A stretch of DNA of 64,000 nt from Phellopilus nigrolimitatus (lineage: Eukaryota > Basidiomycota > Agaricomycetes > Hymenochaetales > Hymenochaetaceae), in the NCBI GenBank assembly GCA_021029095.1, contig JAJOHG010000117.1, positions 1 to 64,000 of the forward strand. Reading direction: 5' to 3'. The translations under genes were made by a program, and so were the position numbers. Below the pieces are notes generated by a model. The model worked only from the letters and a program-made list of their open reading frames with translations, searched no databases and had not been told where the DNA came from. Shown here piece after piece: positions 45,597 to 57,663 of this stretch. The first letter of the stretch is position 1, and each line of letters starts with the position of its first letter.

Positions 45597-47552
45597 TTAC
45601 TGCTGCTTATACTCATGAGATAAGTTACTTCGCGCGAAAACTATTGTTTTTTTAGGATGAATTGTCATAGACAAGCAAATGTTATGAAATTCCAGAAGTT
45701 GCCGGGAGGATAATCTGGAGGTCGACCGAGCTGATACACGTCCTAACCTTTTTTTTTTTACAAGACCGCTTAGCATCCGGTTCGCCGTGTGCCTCAGCTC
45801 GGCAACGAGATGGCTTCGGTTGAGGACGTTTGGATGGTCCTGCAGCATTCTTTTCGTTCGGTCCGGGGAGGTCCTTGATCCCCGCTTGTCTATCGGAACG
45901 CACCTAGTCCTCGACTGATGCTTCAACTGTGATCAGAATGGTTTCGGTCGGTAGCGTTGTTTAGTACTCATCATTTTTGATCTTATTCAGGATCTTGTGC
46001 ACGACTCTGTTATTCTCAGGAAGCGTCTCCTGGCAAATATCCACCCAGAGCTGCGCGAATGACTTTGGAGTACACATATGTATTCCCGAGGCGTTGTATG
46101 TTGTAGGATGAGACCGGGTCCGCGCGAGAGACAACCTAATACACGGTAAGCTCAGTCGATCGCGCGGCGGTGCGAACATCTTTATTGTAAACTAACCTAA
46201 TACACGGTAAGCTAGTTTAATAGTCAAAGTATAATAGAAACTGTATAATAGCGAGAGCTCACCTCAGTCGATCGCGCGGCGGTGCGAACGTCTGAGGTGG
46301 GCGAAAGAATAAACGATCTTTTTATGCTACGGGTTTGTGTGCTTTCGGAAAAGCTATTTACTCTACGAGATAAAGGGGAAACAATAAGGAAAGATAAATG
46401 ATAAGTAAATAAGCTGTTCTATTGGTCAACACGAAACGAGGGGGCTCGGACAGCAGTCGGGGATGGAGTTTGTCCAAGCACGCAACCAGTGCGCGAGCGG
46501 GGCGGGGCTCCGCCGACTTGCACTCCAACATCGAGCGTGGGAACGAGGGCGGGTTGTAAGCCCTCGTTCTCACGGTTTCCAACATTGTAGAACCAGAGGG
46601 AGCAAGGTAACTGGAGGCTTTGTTGATCCAGGACTGGGTATGCACGTTGTCGAATAGAATGTTTCTGGTGAAAAACCTGGTGACCTTCTTGACCTTCTGG
46701 CTATTCTTTGAGTCGCCACCAACGATGCTGCCGTCGCCGTCGCTGTAGTGCTGGTCAAAGAGCCTGCACACCTTGCGACCAAAGCTCTCTACGTCGTTAT
46801 GCGGCAGCCATCGTACACAGCAGTAAAGGACGACATAGAGCATTGACTCCATGTCATCACTGATTTGATGGCGAAAACCGACTCCAGGATTGAGCGCATC
46901 CGCAGACATAAATGCCCAAGTGCTCGTAAAGTCGAATGCGTTAGCTAACCCATTACTCTTATGCTAAAGAAAGGTGCTTACTAATCTAATATAAAGGCGC
47001 GCACTCCCGTTGTCAGCGACGGCAGACGGCTCCTGATCCAACACGATGTCCCCTTCATGACCAGTTGTGGGATCTTCCACAATAATGATATTGTTTAGGC
47101 TGATGTCGCGGTGCAACATACCACTCCTCTATTAGTGTTAGTTACTGCTACAAATCGACCAATTAAATGGTCTTACCCATATCAACAGTGACTCACCTTC
47201 GGATGCATCCTGTATGGCTTCAAACATTTCACGAAGGTGCTTCGCGCTAAAAATGCGGCTTCCACATTTTTCCTTCTTTGGTAGTAAGGTATCATTGAAT
47301 GCGGACCCGTTTGGTTCGTAATATCGAGCGTTTTGAATGGTCTTGAGGAATCCTCCCTCTTGTGCATGCTTTGCTTGAAAAAAAAAAATCGGACATCACA
47401 GCAAACAAGGGACCATGATGTGATAGTTGAAAGCAAGACAGAGTTGATATATATAGAAAGCGATTGGCAGTGTTGGGAGAAGAATCGAAAGCGCATTCAG
47501 CCACAGCCTGCAAGGAAGCCCAGCCACATTGACCTTTGTCACGTGATCGCAT
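45597..47552 (-). pseudogene. FunK1 remnant F' interrupted by a solo LTR
   Basis: This is the mirror of F. From the 5' end: a block with FHEPN-like decayed sequence near 47400-47220, a degenerate catalytic loop near 47120-46985, exon 5 at about 46925-46590 (DDMESMLYVVLYCCVRWLP), the solo LTR (46099-46584), then the rest of exon 5 and the tail (about 46093-45597). Without the insertion the exon would read on into the CTACAACGCCTCGGGAATAC-type sequence seen in remnant C. Exons 1-2 are missing. Not a functional kinase. Confidence 0.75.
46099..46584 (-). mobile_element. Solo LTR of the copia family, with TSD
   Basis: A 486-bp insertion in exon 5 of F' is flanked by TTGTA on both sides (46094-46098 and 46585-46589). 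Read on the minus strand it begins TGTTGGAA and ends CTACAACA. It shares long blocks with the LTR at 60684-61249, such as CAAGTCGGCGGAGCC and the CTGAGGTGAGC region. It is what LTR-LTR recombination leaves behind. Near its start it has about 54 bp, able to form a hairpin, that the other LTR lacks. Confidence 0.9.
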
Positions 47553-47897
47553 GCCGGCACGGATTCGGACGATGTGGTCATTTGGTAACTGTGTCCAGAC
47601 TTCAAGAATTCAATTATGAATACTCAGGGAACGAAACGCATGCAGATGAGTGAAGATATCGAGGGAGACACTAAAAAAACTAGACAAGAGAGGACCTAGG
47701 CACCTAGGCACCTCGGACTCGAGTATCTTGGGCACAGAATTGAAACTCGTCGGACTGCGATACAATGATCAGCACAACAATTTCAAGGCAGAAATGAGAC
47801 ATGCAAATGGTGTTATACAAATAGCAGCAGTAGGGTGATTTTTTCGGTACAGTTCGTAAATGAAGTATATGTAATTGAATATAATGAGATGCCTGCA

Positions 47898-48168
47898 CTA
47901 GTGCCGCACCTTCTGTCGCCACTGTCTTTTGATCGAAACTTTTCTGAATACGCTGACAGTTGTCCAGATGTCATATTCTGTTGAGAAAGCGCGCCCCGCG
48001 AACATGTCGCGAGGGAACGACTTGCTACGTGCGACGATGCCGTTGCCATCATTTTCGGCTTTGCTTGCCAGACAACTTACTCTTCCCAAGGTTATTTTTC
48101 CCGGGGTCATTGTGCGTCTTCAGAAGTTCCAGGGCACACTGCCTCGTCTATTTGAGATCTGGGACATC
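47898..48168 (-). pseudogene. FunK1 remnant: B-type start joined to D-type tail (mirror)
   Basis: This is the mirror partner of 21773-22043 with the same deletion joint, so the fusion predates the arm duplication. Confidence 0.65.
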
Positions 48169-48324
48169 AATGCAAAAACACAAAACAGGATATGATATGG
48201 AAGTTCAGAGCAAGACTAAGTTTTTAGAGCGAGAGAGATTTTAGACGCTCATGAGCCGTTTTTGGTAAATATGTAAACAACCACAAATGCACACTTTTGG
48301 CATGGTGAACAAAGAAAACACGAT

Positions 48325-48347
48325 CACGTGATATATTTGTGCACGTG
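48325..48347 (+). promoter_or_regulatory. Paired CACGTG module, mini-FunK1 E'
   Basis: CACGTG at 48325-48330 and 48342-48347 gives a spacing of 17 bp, 151 bases before the ATG of E'. Confidence 0.65.
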
Positions 48348-48475
48348 ATATCTTTGACACGATTGTGGCTCAGCGCTCAGCGCTCAGCTACAACTTGCTC
48401 TTGCCTTCGACCGCATCTTCACTGCTCCTACCGCATCTTGAATTCCATTGCCATACTTGGAACTGTACGCCAGTG

Positions 48476-49627
48476 ATGTCGATACCACCCTCAGAGACAA
48501 GTGACGATATCGAGGAACAGACACTGTTCAATCTTCCGTTCGCCCAGGATAGAACTCCTCCAAATACTGAAGTCTCCGACGGATACAAGGACAAAATCCG
48601 AAACACACCGATTGCCAGAACGGAGAATGATGCGAAAGGTGGCTTCCAGTCGAAAGACGCGAAGAGCCGCAACACGCGATACGCGAGGGAGATGAAGAAA
48701 CGGTGCGTCGGACCCATGCCAGTAGAGGACTTCCTGGACGAGTTCCTCCCTACGGCCCTGGGGCATAAGGGTCCCATGCCTGACTGGGCAAACGCATTCG
48801 ATGATGTACCCGTGAACCTTAGTGGTTGGGAGCTGTCTACCCTTGCAGACGACAACGGACAGGCGCGTGATTATCATAGATCCGTAAGCGTCTTCTTGCA
48901 CAGACGAGAACGTAATAATTGTACTGATGCAGTCGGTTTGAATTTTTATCTTATTTATTAGGGGACTTGGGCATTTATGTCTGCGGCTGCCCTTCAGGTC
49001 GACTCTGGATTTCGCCATATAATACAGGATGACATGGAATCAATGCTCTACGTTGTCCTTTACTGTTGTGTGCGTTGGCTGCCGCATAACGAAGTAGAGA
49101 ACCTTGGCCACAAAATGTACAAGTTCTTTGACCAGTACGACTGTGAAGACGGTAACATCATCGTCGGCGGCACAGATAAATTTGCTCAGCAACACGCCAG
49201 GACCTTCACGAAGCGATTTAAATTCGAAGATGACGCTATTGGGTTGTGGATAAATATCGCTTTCAACTACCTTGCTCCCAGTGGCATTGACTATCTGAAG
49301 TATAAGGACAGGTGGACGCCAGAGTCGTTCAACAAACTTTGGTTGGCCGTTCTACAGGTTTCTCTTCCTGAAAATGATAGAACGGAGCACGTCTCAGATA
49401 AGCACGAAGGCAGCAGCTCGAAGCACAACGCGACACAGCCGAGCTCCACCCGGTTCAGCGAAGAGTACAAAGAACCGGTTAAGGAGCAGGTGCGCTCCAG
49501 CAAACGAAGTCTGTCCGATGCGTTTGAGGACGCGGTCGAAGAGAATGCTGGAGGATCGTCGAAACGACATCGAATGACGCCAGTGGCCGAGTATGATTCG
49601 GGTACGCAAGGCGGAGGATCCAGTTAA
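48476..49627 (+). CDS. Core-deleted mini-FunK1 E'
   Basis: Exons 48476-48883 and 48962-49627 give 357 residues. It has the same architecture and deletion joint as E: an H-type N-terminus with CVGPMPVEDFLDEFLP runs in frame into GWELSTLADDNGQARDYH and then to exon 5 (DDMESMLYVVLYCCVRWLP). The joint reads VNLSGWE here and VNLIDWE in E, so even the metal-binding Asp is replaced. The C-terminus is fuller than in E (KRHRMTPVAEYDSGTQGG). A kinase reaction is not expected. Both copies remain open after diverging, which hints at use as a binding or decoy protein. Expression is unknown. Confidence 0.72.
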
Positions 49628-49657
49628 CCTTTCAGCATCTTAGAATGGGTCTCCGAA

Positions 49658-50191
49658 CTAGGGCTCCGCACCGTAACCGTAATTACGGTTTACGGCCGTA
49701 CCGTATCGTATGGACAACAGCAAGAAAAAAAAATGGCACCGTATTGCACGGTCCGTACCCGTATTAAACCCGTAGAATACGGTCGTATACGACCGTAAAT
49801 ACGGCATACGGCATTATTGAACACATACTAGGATTGCAAGCAAATAAATACACCTTATTTGGTATCTATGCTATTGCCAAATCTAGTAAACAACCAATAT
49901 TGTAAGAATACGTATTCTATTTGGAACGGGTCGGCCCCGATCGCTGTGCTTGCCGACTCCACCGAAAGGCACGCACGCTCGAGTCGGACTGCTGGTTTGT
50001 AGTCTGGATGTTCGTGATGCTCGCTCTCTTATTTAGTGACAAGGCTTCGGCGTATACGGCCGTATAAACTACGTGCCGAACCTATGTTGCCTCTAAACCC
50101 CGAGATACGGCACGTTTTTATGCGGTCCGTGCCCGTATACGAAGTCGGGTTATACGGCCGTATCCGTATACGGTGCGGTGCGGAGCCCTAG
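49658..50191. mobile_element. hAT-like TIR element, mirror copy
   Basis: The same CTAGGGCTCCGCACCGTA termini and TACGGCCGTA-rich subterminal sequence as 19713-20280, but 534 bp long and rearranged inside. No target duplication. The E'-side flank matches the left arm; the velvet side is shortened by a deletion. Confidence 0.7.
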
Positions 50192-51060
50192 GACTCGGGT
50201 GCTCGCGGAGGACGTCGAGATCGGCGCGCTCATCTGCCAGGCGGTCCTCTTCCGCGCTCGACCGGCCTCGCCGACTTCGGGCTCCAGCAGCAGGGCGTGC
50301 CGTACACGCATCCCCACCCCCACCCGCAGCAGCAGCAGCAGCAGCAGCAAGGCCAGGAGGCGTACGAAGCTGGGACTCGGGCACGTCGCCCGCCTCGCCC
50401 TATGGTGCGTGCTCGACTTTTGACATTGTCGCTAATGAACGACACTTACACTTCTCTTCCGCAACGACGTACGCGTACCCGTCGCAGGCCTACCCATCCA
50501 CGCGCACGCGCAGGCCCCGCCGCTGACGCGCATCGACCCGGACGCGCTGCCGCGGCCGACAAGCTCGCGCGCGTGCTCCTCGGGGAGTACTACTCGCACG
50601 CGGCGAGCGTCCTCAACCTCACGGGCAAGAACGCGATCTACCTCGTCTTCTCGGACCTGCCCGTGAAGCTCGAGGGCCTTTTCCGGCCGCGCGACCGCTT
50701 CTTCGACCTGTTCAGCCGCACGGCGGGTTCGGACGACGTGCCGGTGCTCGCGCAGTGCCTCGGTGTACAGAACGAACGAGTTTCCCACCATAGAGGCGAG
50801 CACGGAGCTCACGAAGCACCTCTCACGCTGGGGCACCCGCGTGCACATCCGCGAGATGGAGCACAAGCGCCGCGGGGGCGGTTTGGGTGGGGGAGGCGGA
50901 GACAGGAGCACGCCCAGCAGTGCCGGCGGCGGCGGCGGGCGAAGCAAAGGCAGCGCGGCGAGGCGCGGGGGCCGCATGTCGTGCGGGGCTGGAGCTCGCA
51001 CCTTCTGTCGAGCCCGCTGTGCGGGCCTGTTCTCACAAATGATGAAGCCGACTCGTCTTA
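50192..51060 (+). pseudogene. Velvet-domain fragment, copy 2
   Basis: Blocks in order: VLAEDVEIGALICQA, a CAG-repeat stretch (about 50327-50349), then GKNAIYLVFSDLPVKLEGLF and a broken version of the PVLA...VYRTNEF end: one frame stops matching after VLAQCLG, and NEFPTIEASTELTKHLSRWG lies in another frame. The first exon upstream of the acidic LAEDVE motif is missing, because the hAT-like element ends directly before it. Compared with copy 1 it is more damaged and should not encode a velvet regulator. Confidence 0.7.
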
Positions 51061-51136
51061 GTGCATTAGCTAAACTTGGCTGCTCGCCGTTCTGCAAGTC
51101 TGAGCTCGAGCACTACGCCATGCTCTCAGATCCGAC

Positions 51137-51676
51137 TGTGCACCACTTCTCGCGCGGGCAGGGCCTCGCCTCTTCGCTCGCGTCTGGTTTGCTCACTGTC
51201 GGCTCTCGCTTCGATGGCGCTCCCGACGGAGCCGCCCCCTATGTTCTCGAATGCGCGCGACACCGGCCTCACCCCGTGTGAGGTCGTCGATGAGTCGCGT
51301 AAGGCGAACAAGCTTAGTGTGTGTGTAATCACTTTTTTTGCTCACCATCTACTGAGAGATTCTCTACAGTTAGCGGTATCAGGGACGCACGATCAAGAGC
51401 GTGAACAGCCCTGGCCGGCGTGTCGAGCTCGTAAAGGAGTATGTGTTGAAGCATTTCCCTAGCCACTCGCTGCTCGACTACGCGCTTGCAGTCGAGAAGG
51501 TCGCCACGGCGAAGAAAGACACACTCATCCTCAACGTTGACGGGTGCATTGCCGCTTGCTTTGTCGACCTGCTTTATTACAGCGGAGCCTTCACGCCGCG
51601 AAGGTCACACCGGGCGAGCTCGCAAGCACAAGAAGAGGCAGGAGAGAAAGAAGGCTGCACAGTAGTTGGTAGCTAA
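51137..51676 (+). pseudogene. ATP-citrate lyase fragment, mirror copy
   Basis: The same sequence as 17870-18420 in opposite orientation: SLASGLLTVGSRFDG, then VVDESRKANKL, an intron, IKSVNSPGRRVELVKEYVL and LILNVDGCIAACFVDLL, in separate frames. It shares the frameshift before IKSVN, which marks a single ancient capture. Confidence 0.8.
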
Positions 51677-52065
51677 TACAATGTGTTTTTTCTACTTAAT
51701 ACTGAGGACCCGCGGGTCAATATGCATCCCCACCAGACCCGGACCCGGGTCAGGCGGGAGTCCGCGTCGGAGTTTTGATCTCTGTGTGCTCTGTGTGTAT
51801 CATTGTCCTCACAAGCTCAGACGGAAGCTTCAAACAGAACGGGTGGCCAATCTGAAGCAGCCAGGTATCAGGCAATTCTTTTCGGCATAGCTCCGTCTTT
51901 CCTGGTCCGTCGCTGCGCACGCTAAGTGCATACGTATACGGACCGCAAAGACGGCCCAATAGTTACGGGCGGGAATAAACAGGTTCAAGGGACTCGGATA
52001 TGTTACTTAAGACTTCAAAGCGTCGAAACGCATCGCGATATCCAGTATGAACAATTTCAGAACAG

Positions 52066-52134
52066 AAATGAGATATGCGAATGAGATATGCGAATGAAAT
52101 ATGCGAATGAGATATGCGAATGACAAATGCGATT
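52066..52134. repeat. 13-bp minisatellite, 5 units
   Basis: Five AGATATGCGAATG-type units in the 3' flank of D', one more than after D. Confidence 0.7.
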
Positions 52135-52274
52135 GGTAGTGTACAAATTGCAGGATTAAAGTAACGTTTTGAGTACAGTTAGTGAGTACAACATGAAAAT
52201 AGCGTCCAATAGTACCTCCGTCTAAACCCGAATAGAAAATAAAAAAATCGCGGCCGTACCGCTCCCCCTTTCCC

Positions 52275-55200
52275 TCACTGCCCTTTGATCGACACTTTTC
52301 TAAGTCTCGTGCTCGCCCTCGTAGCTATACCACGTCCAGCTGCCCCATTCTGTCCTGAAGGTGCGTTACGCGAAGACGTTCGCCGAGGGGCCGACTTGCT
52401 ACGTGTGACGATACCGACCCCATCATTTTTGGCCTTGCTTGCCAGACGCTCACTGTGCCTTTCAGGTGCCGCTCCTGGAACACGTTTTGACCGACCCCGT
52501 CGAGGTTTCTTTCCGTTGGGTTCGCCCTGGGCCTCGGCTCGACCTCGCGATGGCTCGTTCTGAGGTAGTTCGGATGCCTCTGCAGCAATTGCTTCGGCCG
52601 GATCGTCATGGATAGCGTGAAATTTTCGCTTGCTGGACGGCCCAGGTTCCGTGATCATCACCTCCTGCTGATGCTGTCTGGATGGTCCCGCAACAGCATT
52701 ATCGCCAATCGGACCGTGATGTGGCCTGGACTTCGCTGATTTGCCGTTAGGTTTCTGCCCCCGGATCAAGGCTTCGGTCCCGGTCAAAACAGTTTTGGTC
52801 GCTTCGTATTTATCGTTTTTGCCCTCATTCACGTCTGAGACGTCGTGCACCACCCTGTCATTCTCAGGAAGCGTCTCCTTGCAAATATCCGTCCAGAGCT
52901 CGAATGACTTTGGCGTCCACTTCTCCTCGTGATCCTGAGGTGTTGTAGTATAAAAGAGAGCAAGGTAGTTGAAGGCTTTGGTGATCCAGGCCTGAGTTTG
53001 GACATCCTCGAATACAAAACTCCTGGTGAATTTTCTGGTGACCATCTCACTATTTTTGGCGTCGCCACCAACCATAGTGTCATCTTCCTCGTTGTCGTAC
53101 TGGTCAAAGAACTTGTGCATTTTGTGACCCAACTTCCCTGGCTCGTTATGCGGTAGCCATCGCACACAACAATAAAGAACGATGTAGAGCATTGACTCCA
53201 TGTCATCCTTAATTGAATGGCGGAAATTGAATTGAGCATCAAGGGCGGCTGCAGACATAAATGCCCAAGTTCCCTGAAGAAACAGACTGCATCAGATCGC
53301 ATATCGTAATGCAAAAGAAAGATACTTACTGATCTGTTATAATCGCGCGCTCTTCCATTGTCGGCGACAGTAGATAGCTCCCAATCGATAAGAACGCCTT
53401 TTCGACGTCCAGTTTTCGGATCTCGGACGAGAATAACGTTGTTGAGACTGACATCGCGATGCAACATGTTGCACTTCTCGTGCGCAGAAATCAACGCTGC
53501 AAATAAATTCAGCATATGCGATAGAGCTGCAAGAAGGTCGCCTCACCTTCGTATGCGTCTTGCGTGGCTTCAAACATCTCGCGAGTACCGTTAAATTCTC
53601 GCAACGAGTAACCAACAGCCTTCAGAAGTAGTCGGTAGTGAACATGTTTCGTAACTTTGATCTTACGACCCCCATTACACGCCCATTCGGCGCATACGAA
53701 TTCGTCCGTTCTCGTACATTGAGCTGAGCAGCACGGAATTAGTTGGTGTCGAAAAAGGCGGAGGTAAGTTAAACGACTCACGGTTCTTAATAGAGCACTT
53801 AAACTCGTCATTTGAGGAATCAGAGTTGTTCTCTGCTTGTTCATCCGAAGGTCTAGCAACATCCTCAGCTTCAACCAGAGTATCGCTTCGAGCTGTACTA
53901 GCAGAATCGCTTCCTTCTCCTTCGACTGTGCCCTGGGCCTCGTCCTGAGATGGCTTTCCCGGTCCCTCAACGGTTCCATCATCAATGTCCATCGCGACCA
54001 GATCTTCTTCAGTCGAGCCCTCGTTCTCGTTCATCGCGGCCAGCTCTTTCTCACGTAATATCTCTTCCCGCAAGTCCTCAATGTCAATCGGAACATCTCC
54101 GTGGCAAAATAGATCAGATATATTCTTAACACCAGATGCGTTCAAGTGGCGAAGAATCGCACCCTCCTGCTCCATTCGGTCCACATCGATGCGCCAAGTG
54201 TCCTTAAGAAACGCCATTTCAAGGGTTCCAACCTTAACGGCCCAGTAGCCGCGAGTCGAACGGCCTGCGACGGATGAAGGCGACATAACAGGCCGAGAAA
54301 TGAGATACTGTTCAATCACCGGAGAACCACGATGGTCTCCACTGACGACGTCCACTTTGGCTACCCTTTCCTTCTGATAATGTCGACCGACAGCCTCCTC
54401 GAGTTCGTCACCGGTAACATCCAGTTGGAACGCGACATAGGCAGAAACAGTTTTCTTGAAATCTTCCTCGTCTTTTTCTGATGCGATAGTGACAGTCGGA
54501 TCGTACCCGCGCTGTGTGGGAGTAGCGTGTCCAAATCGCCATAAAAATTTACAAAGCAATTCGGGGTTCTGTCGGTAATTGAAAGATCTGCTGACGACTG
54601 CGCCTGCACGGTCCCAGCGTATGAGACGAGCGTGGTGACCGTGGATCGAAACAGAGAAGTAGAACATCCGATGCTGTCTTGCACATGCTTCCGCAGCATA
54701 TGAGACGATCTGTCCAATGTTCGCATCCAACTTCTCTTGGTTAGTCTGACTGTCGCGAGTAACAAAGAAGTTGGTTTTGGAACAGGTAGCTGCATCACAT
54801 TCGCTGTCGGGATCCTGAAACGGATCTTTATCGTCACGTTTCTTGACTTCGATGAAAAGTTCCGCATGGCCAAAATGCGCTGGAATTTTCCGCCGCTTTC
54901 CATCTAGGGTATAGGGGTCTTTTTTCAGTTCATTCTGGAGGGTTTTCATCGCAGCCTTGTCATAAGCGCAAATGTCAGGCCTCAAAGAGCCAACACCTGA
55001 GGATTCCGCCCGCGTCGAAGTATCCACGAAGTTAAGAGAAGGACAGCGTTTCTTATAGTTGATGGCTGGTATCTATACAAAGAAAAATGAATATAGTATT
55101 TGATCGACTTAGTAAGCACGATACTCACTAGTTTTTCGTAGATGGCCTGCTCATCCTTTGGCTCCATGGGCACACGATTGAAAGCTCCTTTGCAGCTAGG

Positions 55201-55482
55201 CATGGCACGAACGCCCTTACCCTTAGGAGCCGGAGGTAGGAACTCGTCCAGAAATTCCTCGACTGGCATGGGCCCCACGCACCATCTCTTCATCTCTCTG
55301 GCGTACCGTTTATTGCGGCTCTTCGCATCCATCGGGTCAAAGCCATCCTTTGCACTATTCTCCGTCCTTGCAATCGGCGTGTCTTTTGCTGGAGAACACG
55401 GGATGGGGCGGGGTCCGTCAGGGTTAGGAGGAGGGCTTTGAGGGTCTATCGGTTCCTGGTCGAATGGTGGAAGACCGAACAT
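52275..55482 (-). CDS. FunK1 fungal-type protein kinase D'
   Basis: Minus-strand exons 55482-55129, 55072-53782, 53723-53547, 53496-53330 and 53273-52275 give 995 residues. It is intact and very close to D, with all core motifs (MAFLKDTWR, LHRDVSLNNVIL, LIDWELS). Intron 1 has the common GTGAGT donor, whereas D has GTGCGT. Exon 5 begins GTWAFMSAAALDAQFNF, unlike the SADALNPG of D, and it lacks one residue in the KSFELW region. This suggests a conversion or drift within the C-lobe. Confidence 0.9.
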
Positions 55483-55652
55483 TGTCAGTCTATTGGCGTC
55501 GACCGATGTTTCTGGGTAAGATTGAGGCGTCACTGGTCCACAAAGTCAAGGAACTGCAGCGGAAGTCAAGACAGGTTGCAATCCAAGGGTGTGGTCGGAA
55601 GCAAGAATAGTCGACGTGAACCGTGAGGCTGCGCCACGATTGTATATACAGT

Positions 55653-55675
55653 CACGTGTAGACACGCTACACGTG
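55653..55675 (-). promoter_or_regulatory. Paired CACGTG module, FunK1 D'
   Basis: CACGTG at 55653-55658 and 55670-55675 gives a spacing of 17 bp upstream of D' on the minus strand. Confidence 0.65.
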
Positions 55676-56391
55676 ATCGCGTTTTCTTCCCCAAACACTG
55701 AGTAACTAAAACAAAACGGGTGACAAACACGTAGCAAATCCCGTCTGTCTAACTACGCAATTTGCTATGCAGGACATAATCATACAAGTAAAGACTAAGG
55801 TGACAATTTCGTAGGAAACGTGCGTATTTTTTTTAAAGAATGAAGGCTCAATTACTTGTAAAGTGAATCGGTAAGAAACACAAGATTCAGACCCATATCT
55901 TTTTCACTATTGCTTATACTCATGAATTATGTTAGTTCGCGCGAAAACTATTGTTTTTATAGGATAAATTGTCATAGACAAGCAAATGTTGTGAAGTTCG
56001 TACGTACGGGCGCTCGCATTGAGTTACAAACGTAGGTGATCGGGATACGTACTTAATTCTCTTGCTTCTTTGTTTCCTTTATCTCCACACGCCTAACAAG
56101 AAAGAAACTCTCACTCATGTAGTGATTACGAACGATCACGCCAAAAAAATTCAGACTGTGATACAGCATAATATGCAGCAATTTACCTCAGATATCTAGG
56201 TAAGTCGATTCAGCAGCTGAAACCTTTTCACCTACCCATGCCTGTGTTCCATGTGAGTCCCCCGCAAAGTTCGAACGATTGTCTTTTCTGTTTCCTACCA
56301 ACCTTCTCTTCTTTCCTGAGGTACATTGCATCCTGCCAGAGGATAATCTAGAGGCCGACCCAGCTGATACACGTCCCAACTTTTTTTTTTT
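55676..56391. other. Flank between D' and remnant C', with an insertion
   Basis: This is the mirror of 13500-13860 but carries about 337 extra bases (roughly 56000-56336) between sequences that are continuous in C (CTCTGG and AATTTCATAAC). No terminal inverted repeats, target duplication or coding frame were recognised in the insert. Confidence 0.5.
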
Positions 56392-57360
56392 TTACGAAAC
56401 CGCTTGGCATCCGGTTCGCCGTTGGCTCATCGGCTCATCCTGAGGGAACCCGTATGCCTCTGCAGCAATTGCTTCTATCGGATCATCGTACGTACCGGAC
56501 CACTTTCGCTTGTTGGAAAGCTCAGTTTCCTGAGTCGTCGACTCCGCTTGAGGACGTTTGGATTGTCTTGCAGCATTCTTTTCGTTCGGGCCGGGGAGGT
56601 CCTTGATTCCTGCTTGTCTATCGGCACGCACCTGCTCCTCGACTGATGCTTCAACCGTGATCAGAATGGTTTCGGTCGGTAGTGTTGTTTCGTATTCATC
56701 ATTATTGAACTTATCCAGGATGTCGTGCATGACCCTGTCATTCTCAGGAAGCGTCTCCTTGCGAATATCCACCCAAAGCTGCGTGAATGACTTTGGAGTC
56801 CACATATGCTCGTATTCCCGAGGCGCTGTAGAACTAAAGGGAACAAGGTAACTGTAGACTGTTGGTCCAGGACTGGTATGCACATTGTCGAATAGACTGT
56901 TTCTGGTGAAAACCTGGTGACCTTCTGACTATTTTTTGAGTCGCCGCCGCCGTCGCTGTCGTGCTGGTCAAAGAGCCTGCATGCGACCAAGACCCTCTAC
57001 GTCGTTATGCGGCAGCCATCGCACACAGCAGTAGAGAATGACATAGAGCATTGATTCAATGTCATTACTGATTGAACGGTGAAAATTGACTCGAGGAGCA
57101 AGTGCATCCGCAGATTATAAATGGCCAGTACTCTAGAAGTTGAATGCATCAGTTAACTTATCACTTTATGTTGAAGAAAGGTACTTACTGGTCTGTTGTA
57201 GTCGCGCGCACTCCCATTGTCGGATGCATCATGTGTGGCTTCAAACATCTTACAAGTGTCTCACGTCAGAATGACGACTTTTACCTTTCTCCTTCTTGGA
57301 CAATGTCTTTTTCCTTGAATAGGGACCCATTTGGTTTGAAGTCGTGAACATCTCGGACGG
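56392..57360 (-). pseudogene. FunK1 remnant C'
   Basis: The mirror of remnant C, with further decay: exon 5 is broken near 56990-56880, and a frame of 163 codons (56883-56392) keeps MWTPKSFTQLWVDIRKETLP and part of the tail before ending in shifted sequence. ATP-binding and catalytic-loop regions are absent. Confidence 0.7.
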
Positions 57361-57663
57361 TCTTGAGAAGTGCTACATCTTGCGTGCACTCTGTTTGAAA
57401 GAATACGGACATTTGGAATCAATAGGGCGGAACGACTTACTTGATGCTTTCGTATAGGTTAATTTTCTCCATGTAATCGAGATTGGATAATAAAAGAAAC
57501 AGAATATTACTGTTTTATCTAGGTCAACAGTCTTGAATATGATTATATTGAGATCTACCTACTACACTACAAGTACTTACATTTGCACAAATTCATGTAC
57601 ATGTACGACAGCAGTGTTCCACCCAAGCTATAATAAAAATCAGGCTGTAACTGGACATCGTAT

